Made by a program: the position numbers and the translations under genes. A stretch of DNA of 29,469 nt from a virus. The notes beneath the pieces were generated by a model, which worked only from the letters and a program-made list of their open reading frames with translations, searched no databases and was not told the origin of the DNA. The stretch lies in IMG/VR virus record IMGVR_UViG_3300005939_000029, positions 1-29,469 of that record. One strand, written 5' to 3'. Below are positions 15,084-21,701 of this stretch, in pieces (the stretch's first letter is position 1; each line of letters opens with the position of its first letter).

Positions 15084-15956
15084 ATGTCCACAGTCACGGA
15101 ACGGAGTAAGGACCCGGAGGCTATCGCCTCGGAGCTCGGACTCCCGGATCTCGTCGGACGAACAGCCCGCGTCTACCTCGACCGCCTCGAACAGGAGGAC
15201 TATCAGATCCCCGCGGACGCCCGGACCTACCCGGCTATCGTTTACTACGCGTCCCGGGACGAGGGCGAACCGTTCACCGCGGGAGAGGTAGCGGAACAGG
15301 CGGGCGTATCGGAAACCGCTGTTTCCCGGGAGTTCCGGCGTCTCGTAGACGCCCTCGGACACACCCCCGAACACGCGGATCCGGAGGCGTTCCTACAGCG
15401 GTTCGGGAACGAACTCTCCGCCTCGACGGAGACGGTGAACACAGCCCTCGACCTCTACCGGGAGGGCGCGGACACGGGGCTGTTCTCGAACCGGACGCCC
15501 GCGGTCGTCGCGTCCCTGTGTCTCTACGCGGCGTCCACCCTCACGGACGACGACCTCACACAGGCGGACTTTGAGGAGTTCGGCGTCTCGCGGACCTCTA
15601 TCCGGAAGGGCTACAAAACGGTTCTCTCCCTCCGCGGGGAGGAACAGTCCTCCGGTAAGATCTCCGAGGGCGACGCCGCGGACCGTCTCCGGGAGGCGGT
15701 CGAGGCTATCCACTCCGAACTCTCGTTCCCGGAGGTCGTTCTGGACGCCGCCCTCGAACGCGTCGAGGAGGTAGCCGGACAGGAGTGGGTCCGCGGTAAG
15801 TCCGCGGGTCCTATCGCCTCCGGGATCTACTGGATAGCCGCGGACGAGAACCGTATGGTCCTCTCACAGGGGGACGCCGCGGACGCCGCCCCCGGGAACG
15901 TCCACAAAGTCACGGTGAACCGTCGCGTCGCGGCTATCCGGGACCACGCCTCGTAA
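15084..15956 (+). CDS. TFB (TFIIB)-like factor without zinc ribbon, three cyclin-like repeats
   Basis: TFB bridges TBP at the promoter and RNA polymerase. This 290-residue protein has two convincing TFB core cyclin repeats. Repeat 1 (about 12-92) includes LGLPDLVGRTARVYLDRL and AGEVAEQAGVSETAVSREFR; repeat 2 (about 99-182) includes PEAFLQRFGNEL, GLFSNRTPAVVASLCLYAAS and FGVSRTSIRKGYKTVL. Residues 203-288 look like a third cyclin-like unit: ELSFPEVVLDAALERVEEVA, then GKSAGPIASGIYWIAA, then NVHKVTVNRRVAAI. The N-terminal CxxC zinc ribbon of ordinary TFB, which contacts polymerase, is absent, and the protein has only one Cys. It may select viral promoters, act as a competitor, or work with a host ribbon protein. 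Its stop overlaps the next ATG (TAATG). Confidence 0.75.
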   Translation: MSTVTERSKDPEAIASELGLPDLVGRTARVYLDRLEQEDYQIPADARTYPAIVYYASRDEGEPFTAGEVAEQAGVSETAVSREFRRLVDALGHTPEHADPEAFLQRFGNELSASTETVNTALDLYREGADTGLFSNRTPAVVASLCLYAASTLTDDDLTQADFEEFGVSRTSIRKGYKTVLSLRGEEQSSGKISEGDAADRLREAVEAIHSELSFPEVVLDAALERVEEVAGQEWVRGKSAGPIASGIYWIAADENRMVLSQGDAADAAPGNVHKVTVNRRVAAIRDHAS

Positions 15957-16243
15957 TGTCCGAGACTGTTCACGACCTCCGGGGACAGATCTCGCGGGCT
16001 GTGGGGATCTCCTCGTCGCCCTCCGGGGCGTTTCGTAAAGACGACCTGAACGTTATCCTCTCCACCCTCGGAGGAGACGCGCTGGACGCCGCGGAGGTCT
16101 ACGGGTGGGACGCCCCGCCTAAGTCGTGGTTCTACGAACAGGTAGCGGCGGAGGCGGGGTTCGACTACGACCCCGGAGAGGGAGATAACGCCCGCCCGTT
16201 CAATCGGGGCGAACTCCTCGACCTCCTCGACGCTGTTCAGTAG
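15956..16243 (+). CDS. Small hypothetical protein coupled to the TFB-like factor
   Basis: The 95-residue protein is not recognised. It is probably two short helical parts: an N-terminal HDLRGQISRAVGISSSPSG segment with a FRKDDLNVILSTLGGD helix (about 27-42), and a C-terminal NRGELLDLLDAV helix. Aromatic residues cluster at WDAPPKSWFYEQVAAEAGFDY (about 51-71, split here by a loop). The TAATG overlap with the TFB-like gene implies coupled translation in similar amounts, so it may be its partner. Confidence 0.55.
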   Translation: MSETVHDLRGQISRAVGISSSPSGAFRKDDLNVILSTLGGDALDAAEVYGWDAPPKSWFYEQVAAEAGFDYDPGEGDNARPFNRGELLDLLDAVQ

Positions 16244-16260
16244 CCGCGAAACTTACGCTA

Positions 16261-16284
16261 TTAGTCTCCGGTAGCATTTTAAAG
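16261..16284 (+). promoter_or_regulatory. Promoter (virus motif) for the gene at 16306
   Basis: TTAGTCTCCGGTAGCATTTT followed by AAAG matches the shared motif. The TATA box ends about 24 nt before ATG 16306, a leaderless arrangement. Confidence 0.65.
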
Positions 16285-16305
16285 ACCCACTCCGAACCGG
16301 AGGGT

Positions 16306-16809
16306 ATGGAGTGGAACCCCGGACCCAAATACCGGGCTTACCTGTCCGCTATTCAGGAGGTCCTACAGAACGGAGAGAAACGAACGGTGAGGGACGTTTA
16401 CTACGCGTTAGAGGCGCGTGGGTTCCCGGTCCGCGCCCGGTGGTATGAGTCCGAGGAGGAAATGGAGAACGACGGGGCGGGAACCCTGTCCAGTCTCGCG
16501 TTCGAGAGGTTAGCCGTGAACCCGGAGGACATAGCGGAGTTCGACCTCCCGGAGAACCCCACGCCCTCGTCCTCGGATAAGGACCGAAAGATCCGGGAGT
16601 CCTTTATGGAACACGTCTCCGGCGGTCGAGACGTGAACGTAGAACTAAACGCGCTGAAAGAGTTTCAGCGGGACTACTTAGAGGACCTGATAGAGGACGG
16701 GATCTCGAACCACGTAGACGAGGATCTGAAAGGGGAGGTAGCCCGTCGCGTCGAGGAGGCGAAACGGGACCTCTCCGAGGCGGTCCAGATAGACCGGGAC
16801 GCGCTGTAG
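16306..16809 (+). CDS. Hypothetical protein with topoisomerase VI-A-like RDVYYALEARGF motif
   Basis: The 167-residue protein has an N-terminal winged-helix-like segment (about 10-80). TVRDVYYALEARGFPVRARW resembles the 5Y-CAP region of Spo11/TopVIA proteins, where the tyrosine pair is followed by a helix. No Toprim domain (DxD) follows, and the total length is less than half of TopVIA, so it cannot be a complete subunit. The rest is a charged, probably coiled helical part (about 108-167, EFQRDYLEDLIEDG and EVARRVEEAKRDLSEAVQID). Similar short YY-containing winged-helix proteins occur in phages, so the motif alone does not prove topoisomerase ancestry. It has its own leaderless promoter. Confidence 0.5.
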   Translation: MEWNPGPKYRAYLSAIQEVLQNGEKRTVRDVYYALEARGFPVRARWYESEEEMENDGAGTLSSLAFERLAVNPEDIAEFDLPENPTPSSSDKDRKIRESFMEHVSGGRDVNVELNALKEFQRDYLEDLIEDGISNHVDEDLKGEVARRVEEAKRDLSEAVQIDRDAL

Positions 16810-16818
16810 CCGGTTCCG

Positions 16819-16840
16819 GTTAGCGTCCAGTATCTTTTAG
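16819..16840 (+). promoter_or_regulatory. Promoter (virus motif) for the membrane protein/Hjc operon
   Basis: GTTAGCGTCCAGTATCTTTT ends in AG. The boxes match the shared motif, and the TATA box ends about 27 nt before ATG 16866. Confidence 0.65.
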
Positions 16841-16865
16841 CCCCTCGTAGGGTAAGCCTACGAGT

Positions 16866-17165
16866 ATGAGTTCCGAGGAACCAATAGAACGCAAAGCGGA
16901 CCCGGAGGCGTCCCTCACGGAGGAGGACACGTCCGGGACCGGAGATCTCCTAACGAGTAGCCCGTCCCTCCCGACGTGGGGGACCGTCGCCCGCGTCTCC
17001 CTCGTCGTCCTCCTGTTCGGGGGACTCCTCTCGACCGTCGTAGGCGCGTCCCTGTGGACGCTGGACGCGTGGGGCGTGGAGGCTACTCTCGCGGTCGTAG
17101 GCGTGGGCGCGGTCGTCGTCGCGTTCGTTCTCGCACAGGTCTACGCCCGGAAAGGGTGGATCTGA
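16866..17165 (+). CDS. Small two-helix membrane protein
   Basis: The 99-residue protein has an acidic, disordered-looking N-terminus (1-38) and two transmembrane helices (about 41-64, TVARVSLVVLLFGGLLSTVV; about 72-93, EATLAVVGVGAVVVAFVLAQ), ending in the basic VYARKGWI. The topology suggests both ends on the same side of the membrane. Function is unknown. The stop overlaps the next start (TGATG), so it is coupled to the genes ahead of Hjc. Confidence 0.6.
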   Translation: MSSEEPIERKADPEASLTEEDTSGTGDLLTSSPSLPTWGTVARVSLVVLLFGGLLSTVVGASLWTLDAWGVEATLAVVGVGAVVVAFVLAQVYARKGWI

Positions 17166-17503
17166 TGGAACCCGGGACGGACGACCCGCGGGAGACGCTG
17201 GACGACCTCGTTCCGGAGGACGTTCTCTCTCACGTCGCGGGGGCGCTATCGGACTTTCCCTCCCTGTCTCTCCCCTACGAGGCGGTCGTCTACGAGGGCG
17301 GGGAGATAGACCGGGACGAACTCGGAAAGACGGTAGCCGCCCGGATTAAGTCCGAGAGTATCTACGGATCCGCCTACGTCGAGAGGGACGTAGAGGGCGA
17401 CGAGGACGACCCGGACAGTATCACTATCCGAGTTCTCGACCCGTCCGAGGTCGTCGTAGACGACGAGGGGAACGTTCAGGAGGTCGGTCGTGGGGAACAG
17501 TAA
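17165..17503 (+). CDS. Acidic hypothetical protein upstream of Hjc
   Basis: The 112-residue protein is strongly acidic, with an N-terminal helix (RETLDDLVPEDVLSHVAGAL, about 9-28) and a strand-rich C-terminal half (ESIYGSAYVERDVEGDEDD, then ITIRVLDPSEVVVDDEGNVQ). ATG 17165 is chosen because it overlaps the upstream stop as TGATG; the reading frame is open further upstream but conflicts with the membrane protein. It overlaps the Hjc start by 14 nt. No family is recognised. Confidence 0.55.
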   Translation: MEPGTDDPRETLDDLVPEDVLSHVAGALSDFPSLSLPYEAVVYEGGEIDRDELGKTVAARIKSESIYGSAYVERDVEGDEDDPDSITIRVLDPSEVVVDDEGNVQEVGRGEQ

Positions 17504-17900
17504 GGGCGACGCGGGCGAACGTGAACTCCGGGACATACTCCTCTCGGAGGCGTTCGCAGTTATCCGGGCGGCGGGATCCGGGTCCGCCCCGGGCGTCGAA
17601 CTCCCGGATCTCCACGTCGGGAACGGGGCGACGGAGTGGGCGATAGAGGCGAAACGACACAGCCCGGATAAGAACCGCTACCTCTCACCGGAGGAGGTCG
17701 AGGCGCTACTCTCCTACTCGACGTTCTTTCAGAACGCGAAACCGCGGGTAGCCGCCCGGTGGGACTACGACACTACGTGGTATCTCGCGGACCCGCGGGA
17801 TCTCCCGGAGACGCCCACGGGGAAACGGCGTCTCGACCCGGACGCCCGGGAGGAGGACCCGTGGACGACGCTGGACGACCTCCTCGAACGCGTCGCGTAG
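17490..17900 (+). CDS. hjc: Holliday junction resolvase Hjc
   Basis: Hjc cuts four-way DNA junctions symmetrically in recombination and replication restart. The 136-residue protein keeps the catalytic layout of the archaeal family: E10 in KGDAGERELRDIL, D40 in ELPDLHVGNG, and E53 with K55 in WAIEAKR, a PD-(D/E)xK nuclease core. The region YLSPEEVEALLSYSTFF and RVAARWDYDTTWYLA (to about 100) matches later parts of the family, and the C-terminal ~35 residues are an extension. It starts at GTG 17490 inside the preceding gene. It could process concatemers before packaging or resolve recombination intermediates. Confidence 0.85.
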   Translation: MGNSKGDAGERELRDILLSEAFAVIRAAGSGSAPGVELPDLHVGNGATEWAIEAKRHSPDKNRYLSPEEVEALLSYSTFFQNAKPRVAARWDYDTTWYLADPRDLPETPTGKRRLDPDAREEDPWTTLDDLLERVA

Positions 17901-17914
17901 GATATACTTTTACT
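17900..17914 (+). promoter_or_regulatory. Possible promoter of the 44-residue ORF
   Basis: GGATATACTTTTACT follows the Hjc stop directly. The TATA-like part ends about 25 nt before ATG 17937. The GTTAG and CCGG boxes are missing, so it is weaker than its neighbours. Confidence 0.35.
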
Positions 17915-17936
17915 CGAACCGTTCGCGTGGTAGCGT

Positions 17937-18071
17937 ATGTCACGGACAGGCTACGGTCCGAGTGTCCAGCCCCCTCTCCGGAAACGACGCGACGGGTCCG
18001 AGGTCGTCGTAGAACTCCTCGACTACGAGGGCGGGTGGTATCCAGTAAAGCGGTTCGAGGAGTCGGACTAA
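17937..18071 (+). CDS. Small protein, 44 residues
   Basis: The ORF reads MSRTGYGPSVQPPLRKRRDG and then continues with EVVVELLDYEGGWYPVKRFE to a TAA at 18069-18071. It has a basic N-terminal half and a C-terminal half with alternating hydrophobics and YEGGWYPVKRF, a pattern found in small SH3-like or KOW-like beta domains. It fits exactly between Hjc and the next promoter, and its ATG has leaderless spacing to a TATA-like box. The other long frame over this area crosses Hjc and is unlikely. Confidence 0.5.
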   Translation: MSRTGYGPSVQPPLRKRRDGSEVVVELLDYEGGWYPVKRFEESD

Positions 18072-18084
18072 CCCGCGCAACTCT

Positions 18085-18099
18085 CCCGGTATCTTTAAG
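18085..18099 (+). promoter_or_regulatory. Promoter for the operon starting at 18185
   Basis: CCCGGTATCTTTAAG is almost identical to the TFB promoter. The first good start codon is 18185, so the leader would be about 60 nt. The leader contains CGTAGCC (18132-18138) and GGCTACG (18157-18163), a 7-bp inverted repeat, before the ribosome binding site. Confidence 0.7.
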
Positions 18100-18169
18100 A
18101 CCCTCCTATCCAAATGAATAGACGCCTTACCCGTAGCCCTCCCCGAACGTGCGACAGGCTACGAGTAAC

Positions 18170-18174
18170 GGAGG
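18170..18174 (+). promoter_or_regulatory. Ribosome binding site deciding the start at 18185
   Basis: GGAGG ends 10 nt before ATG 18185. The in-frame GTG at 18149 has no such sequence and lies within the inverted repeat, so ATG 18185 is preferred. Confidence 0.65.
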
Positions 18175-18184
18175 ATTACGCGCT

Positions 18185-19459
18185 ATGCCAAACGACGACG
18201 AAACAGAAACAGTCCGGAACGAGGAACGGGGCTGTGGCTTTCTCAAACACGGGAAAGCCTACGTCCGTTCCCCGCCCCGGTCCGCGGACGGGGTTCTCCC
18301 CTCGTTCGTGGAGTTCGACCCCGTGGTTCCCTACTTAGAGAGGTCTAAGTTCAGGGGCTACGAGTATTTCCCCGGAACGGAGTTCGAGTTATCCGTTACC
18401 GACTGGACGAACCTCCCGGAGGATAAAGAGACGTGGATCCGCCCACAGCCCGACGACGGGATAGACGAGGCGGCGTTTAACCCTATCAGCCCGGAGTTCG
18501 AGGACGGACCGGAGACGGAGTTCTCGACCGTTCCCCGTGGAGAGGTATGGAGACATATAGCCCGAACCGTCGGGTCCGCCTCTCCCTACGAACACGCGGG
18601 ACAGATCCCACAGTTTCAGTCCCGGGACCTGTTTATGTTCGTCGGAAAGTCCTACTACGAGACGCCGGAGGAGTTCATAGAGGAGGTCCACGAACAGGGA
18701 CTCTCTAAGGCTATCCCGGTGAGTGAATCACAGGAACCGCCCCGGATAGACCCCGGGAACACGCGTCTCTACCTCGTCCACCCGCGGGCGGTCTACTACG
18801 AGGAGACGGACACCTACAAGTCCGGGATAATCGGCTACGTCTACCTCCACAGAACGATTTACACGGAGGACGAGAAAGGGCGGTTCCCCGCGTGGGCGGA
18901 GAAACACGCCTCCGGTCGAGAGGATATGGACCTCGTTCGTATCGGGGACCAGATCTACGACGAAGGGACCCGGGCGACGACCATAAACGGAGTGTGTTCC
19001 GACGACGAGAGTCCCCGGAGTGAAACTGAAAGTGAACCCGTCTCCGTTCAGGCGTCCGATAAACCCGGGCGCGACGTGGAGGAGGTCCCGTCCGACGGAC
19101 TGGACGAGGACGCTATCCTCGACGGGCTGGACGAGGCGGAGGACGAGATCCGGGAGTTCGCGGAGGAGACGGAGAGGGTGGGCGAGTTCTACGTAGAGGT
19201 AAAGAACGACCTCTCCGAGTTCGGGATCTCCGGGTGGGACGAGTTCCGCGACGCGGTGGAGTTCGTGGACCTCCCGCCTGTCGAGGAGTTCCCGGACGAA
19301 CCTATGCGTCTACAGGCGGCGTCTACGGAACTCGAACTCCGCGACTCCGAGTATAACGACCTCCGCCGGAGGGCGTCGAGTAACGACCTGAACCCCGGAC
19401 GGAACCCGTCCGCGGACGACCTCGTTCGGGTTCTCCTGAAAGATATGGGGCTACTATGA
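18185..19459 (+). CDS. Large hypothetical protein, operon leader gene
   Basis: The 424-residue acidic protein is not recognised. The N-terminal two thirds (about 15-270) are a mixed alpha-beta globular region with aromatic-rich parts: RGCGFLKHGKAYVRSP (about 15-30), KFRGYEYFPGTEFELSVTDW, FQSRDLFMFVGKSYYETPEE, TRLYLVHPRAVYYEE, GIIGYVYLHRTIYTEDEKGR. A highly acidic linker (about 275-330) leads to a helical C-terminal region (about 325-424) with LDGLDEAEDEIREFAEETER. The promoter, leader hairpin and GGAGG site suggest it is expressed strongly and is the first gene of a unit ending with PCNA and HTH genes. A replication-associated role is plausible from context only. Confidence 0.6.
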   Translation: MPNDDETETVRNEERGCGFLKHGKAYVRSPPRSADGVLPSFVEFDPVVPYLERSKFRGYEYFPGTEFELSVTDWTNLPEDKETWIRPQPDDGIDEAAFNPISPEFEDGPETEFSTVPRGEVWRHIARTVGSASPYEHAGQIPQFQSRDLFMFVGKSYYETPEEFIEEVHEQGLSKAIPVSESQEPPRIDPGNTRLYLVHPRAVYYEETDTYKSGIIGYVYLHRTIYTEDEKGRFPAWAEKHASGREDMDLVRIGDQIYDEGTRATTINGVCSDDESPRSETESEPVSVQASDKPGRDVEEVPSDGLDEDAILDGLDEAEDEIREFAEETERVGEFYVEVKNDLSEFGISGWDEFRDAVEFVDLPPVEEFPDEPMRLQAASTELELRDSEYNDLRRRASSNDLNPGRNPSADDLVRVLLKDMGLL

Positions 19460-19671
19460 GAGGGTGGGGGACGGTCCAGCGGGTCCTCCGCGAACTCTAC
19501 GACGAGGAGAACGGAGTCCCACGGGAGGAGATAGTTCGAGAGGCGGTCCGGGAGGGCGTCCCCCGCGACGACGCGGAGGACGCTGTGGACGAACTCAAAC
19601 GACGCGGTGAGATCTACAACTCGGACCCGAAAAACAACCTACTGAAACCGACACCTACGCGTAAACTATGA
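19456..19671 (+). CDS. Stand-alone winged helix resembling the MCM C-terminal domain
   Basis: The 71-residue protein is almost entirely a winged helix: TVQRVLRELYDEENGVPREE, then IVREAVREGVPRDDAEDAVD and ELKRRGEIYNSD, then LLKPT. The pattern (VlreLydE, Gv.r..AedaidelkrrGeiy, lk.T) matches the C-terminal winged helix of archaeal MCM helicases, detached from any AAA+ part. It starts at an ATGA overlap with the preceding gene and overlaps PCNA in the same way, so the three are coupled. It could modulate host MCM by mimicking its regulatory domain. A plain DNA-binding function is the alternative. Confidence 0.6.
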   Translation: MRGWGTVQRVLRELYDEENGVPREEIVREAVREGVPRDDAEDAVDELKRRGEIYNSDPKNNLLKPTPTRKL

Positions 19672-20873
19672 GTCAGACACAGAAAGCGAAAGCGGACGAG
19701 GCGGAACAGGCGGACGAACAGAACGAGGCGGCTATCCACGTCGAGACGGGCGGAGATCTGTGGAGGTCTACGACGGACCTCCTCTCCGTCCTCGTAGACG
19801 AGTGTAAGGTCCGGTTCGACGCGGACGACGACGAGGACCCGGAGGTTCACGTCCGGGCTGTGAACCCCGCGAACGTGGGTATGGTCGAGGTCCGGATCCC
19901 GGCGGACGCGTTCGACGCCTACGAGGTCGAGGAGGCTACCGTCCTCGGACTCCCGCTGGACGAACTCACGACCATTACGGACTACGCCCGAAAAGGCGGG
20001 AACGGGGATAACCCGGGAGATCCCGTGATAGTCGAACAGGTCGGGAAACGGATCTACGTCCGCGTGGAACCGGAGGATAAGTGGAACCGGACGGGTTCCT
20101 TTTTCGAGATAGACCCGGACTCTATCCGACAGGAACCGGATATACCGGACCTCGACCGCCCGTGGAGGGGCGACGTGGAACCGTCGAACCTCCGCGACGC
20201 GCTGGACGGGATTAAGTCCCGGTTCGACTATGCCGCCCTCTCCGCGACGCCGGGGACTGTCGGAGACGGATCCCTCGGAAACAGGGAGGCGGCGTATTTC
20301 TCCGTCTACGCGGCGGAGACGAACGCCGCCCGGGAGATCCGCAAAGAGGACGAGTTTAGGTCCGACGAAAAACTCCTCCACGCCTCCCCGGGCGCGGACC
20401 CGGTTACGTCCGTGTTCAGTCTCGACCACCTCCGGGATATGCTACAGGGAGTCGTAAAGGCGGGGTTCGGGCGGGCGACGCTGGACCTCGGACAGGAGTT
20501 CCCGGTTACTATCTCGTTCTCCGGGAGTCGGTTCGGGATCTCCGGACAGTATATGTTAGCCCCTCGTATTAAGTCCGGAGAGTACGAGGACTCTACAGCG
20601 GACCTCTCGCGGACGTGGGGCGATAGGTTCGACGGGACGGACGAGGACACGGAGAACGACGCGGACGACGAGGAGGACGCTGTGGGCGACGAGACGGACG
20701 CCTCTACGGACGAGGACGAGGCGGAGGTCCCGGACTGTTCCGCCGGGGGCTGTGAGAACGACGCCTCCGAGGACGCGCTGGACGACGGCTACCCGCTGTG
20801 TGAGGACCACGACACTACGGACGCCCGCGAACTCTACGACTCCCGCGACGCGGACGAGGAGGAGGAGAACTAA
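19668..20873 (+). CDS. pcna: DNA sliding clamp PCNA with acidic zinc-finger-like tail
   Basis: PCNA is the ring that holds polymerase and other enzymes on DNA. The core (about 22-305) is recognisable from VRAVNPANVGMVEVRIPADA (about 62-81, PCNA domain 1) and from VFSLDHLRDMLQGVVKAG (about 249-266) with DLGQEFPVTISF and QYMLAPRIKS (about 273-303), the characteristic end of domain 2. An insertion of unknown function (about 105-165) precedes the interdomain region. After the normal end there is a tail of about 95 residues, rich in Asp and Glu and carrying C357-x4-C362-x15-C378-x2-H381, a possible zinc site. Host PCNAs are near 250 residues, so both insert and tail are unusual. It is coupled to neighbours by ATGA and TAATG overlaps. 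Confidence 0.85.
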   Translation: MSQTQKAKADEAEQADEQNEAAIHVETGGDLWRSTTDLLSVLVDECKVRFDADDDEDPEVHVRAVNPANVGMVEVRIPADAFDAYEVEEATVLGLPLDELTTITDYARKGGNGDNPGDPVIVEQVGKRIYVRVEPEDKWNRTGSFFEIDPDSIRQEPDIPDLDRPWRGDVEPSNLRDALDGIKSRFDYAALSATPGTVGDGSLGNREAAYFSVYAAETNAAREIRKEDEFRSDEKLLHASPGADPVTSVFSLDHLRDMLQGVVKAGFGRATLDLGQEFPVTISFSGSRFGISGQYMLAPRIKSGEYEDSTADLSRTWGDRFDGTDEDTENDADDEEDAVGDETDASTDEDEAEVPDCSAGGCENDASEDALDDGYPLCEDHDTTDARELYDSRDADEEEEN

Positions 20874-21310
20874 TGGACGCAGACACGGCTAAACGGTTCA
20901 CCTCTCGCCTGAAACAACTCGACCTTTCCGAGGAGGCGGAGTCCGAGGTCTACGACCTCGTTCGAGATCTCCGACGAACGGCGAAACCGTCCGCCCTAAT
21001 CGGCGTCTCGACGGAGGAGGGCGGTATGGGAGGGAACGCCCGTATCACTCTCGGAGAGGATCCCACGGAGATCTCCGTCCCGGTCCCGGACGAACTCCGG
21101 AACTCCGACGACGACAAAGACTACGAGGCTATGTCCCTCTACCTGTCCCTGAACCGCGTCGAGGAGGGCGACGGGGCGGGACGCTGGACCGCGGTGGACA
21201 CGGTGAAAGACCCCGACTCCCGGGCGGAGTCGCCTAAGAAACTCGTCCTCGAACAGAACACGGAGACGGGGGAGTATCGCTACCGGAACCTCCCGGAGGT
21301 CGAGAAATGA
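20873..21310 (+). CDS. Acidic hypothetical protein downstream of PCNA
   Basis: The 145-residue protein is not recognised. An N-terminal helical part (AKRFTSRLKQLDLSEEAESE, about 5-24, then VYDLVRDLRRTAKPSALIGV) precedes a beta-rich half with GGMGGNARITLGEDPTEISV and YLSLNRVEEGDGAGRWTAVD. The TAATG overlap with PCNA and the ATGA overlap with the HTH protein put it in the replication-associated operon. It could be a clamp partner, but I see no PIP-box-like QxxLxxFF sequence. Confidence 0.55.
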   Translation: MDADTAKRFTSRLKQLDLSEEAESEVYDLVRDLRRTAKPSALIGVSTEEGGMGGNARITLGEDPTEISVPVPDELRNSDDDKDYEAMSLYLSLNRVEEGDGAGRWTAVDTVKDPDSRAESPKKLVLEQNTETGEYRYRNLPEVEK

Positions 21311-21552
21311 GTTCCGAGAGTCGAACCTCCCCGTCCTCTATCCGTCGAGAGGCGGAGAAAGACGACGTAGTGGAGGCTATCCGGACCTCGGAGTTCTCGG
21401 ACGCCGGGAGTCGTGAGGTAGCCCGTCGTCTCGACCTGTCCCACGGACGCGTTCGGAAACTCGTTCAGGACCTCCGGGAGGAGGGACGGATCCGCGTTAC
21501 CCGGACGGTCGGACCCGCGAAACTCTACCGCGTCGCGGAGGAGGAGGTCTAA
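21307..21552 (+). CDS. Small HTH DNA-binding protein
   Basis: The 81-residue protein has a clear winged helix-turn-helix (about 18-75): VVEAIRTSEFSDAGSREVAR, then RLDLSHGRVRKLVQDLREEG with the recognition helix HGRVRKLVQDLR, then the wing RIRVTRTVGPAKLYRV. It is the size of archaeal viral transcription regulators. It ends the PCNA operon and is followed at a TAATG overlap by a membrane microprotein. It may regulate this operon or the promoter at 21652, which lies 100 bp downstream. Confidence 0.7.
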   Translation: MSSESRTSPSSIRREAEKDDVVEAIRTSEFSDAGSREVARRLDLSHGRVRKLVQDLREEGRIRVTRTVGPAKLYRVAEEEV

Positions 21553-21644
21553 TGGAGGACCACGAACCCGGGGCGGGCTACGTTCTCGGAGTCGCGGTCT
21601 ACGCGCTGATAGCGGTAGCCCACGCCTACGAACAGTCCAACTAA
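21552..21644 (+). CDS. Single-helix membrane microprotein, 30 residues
   Basis: ATG 21552 overlaps the HTH stop (TAATG). The sequence MEDHEPGAGYVLGVAVYALI then continues as AVAHAYEQSN before a TAA. Residues 9-26 form one hydrophobic helix long enough to span a membrane. It is the last gene of the operon before the promoter at 21652. The tight coupling and the helix suggest a real gene, but it is short. Confidence 0.5.
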   Translation: MEDHEPGAGYVLGVAVYALIAVAHAYEQSN

Positions 21645-21651
21645 CGCGGAG

Positions 21652-21672
21652 TAGTCTCCGGTAACTTTTTAA
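21652..21672 (+). promoter_or_regulatory. Promoter (virus motif) for operon 21702-23976
   Basis: TAGTCTCCGGTAACTTTTTA ends in A and is one of the best matches to the shared motif, nearly identical to the minus-strand promoter at 14461-14484. The TATA box ends about 30 nt before ATG 21702. Confidence 0.75.
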
Positions 21673-21701
21673 CGGTCCTCTCCGTCGGGTAGTGTGTCGC
21701 T

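Noticed and set aside
17759-18121. Plus-strand ORF crossing Hjc and the next promoter
   Set aside because: It overlaps Hjc in another frame, is Arg-rich, and crosses the promoter at 18085-18099; the 44-residue ORF at 17937 fits better.
18149-18184. GTG 18149 as start of the 424-residue protein
   Set aside because: It lies in the leader hairpin without a ribosome binding site, whereas ATG 18185 has GGAGG at a suitable distance.
19614-20429. Minus-strand ORF of 271 residues opposite PCNA
   Set aside because: PCNA motifs on the plus strand are clear; the minus ORF is a shadow of GC-biased coding.
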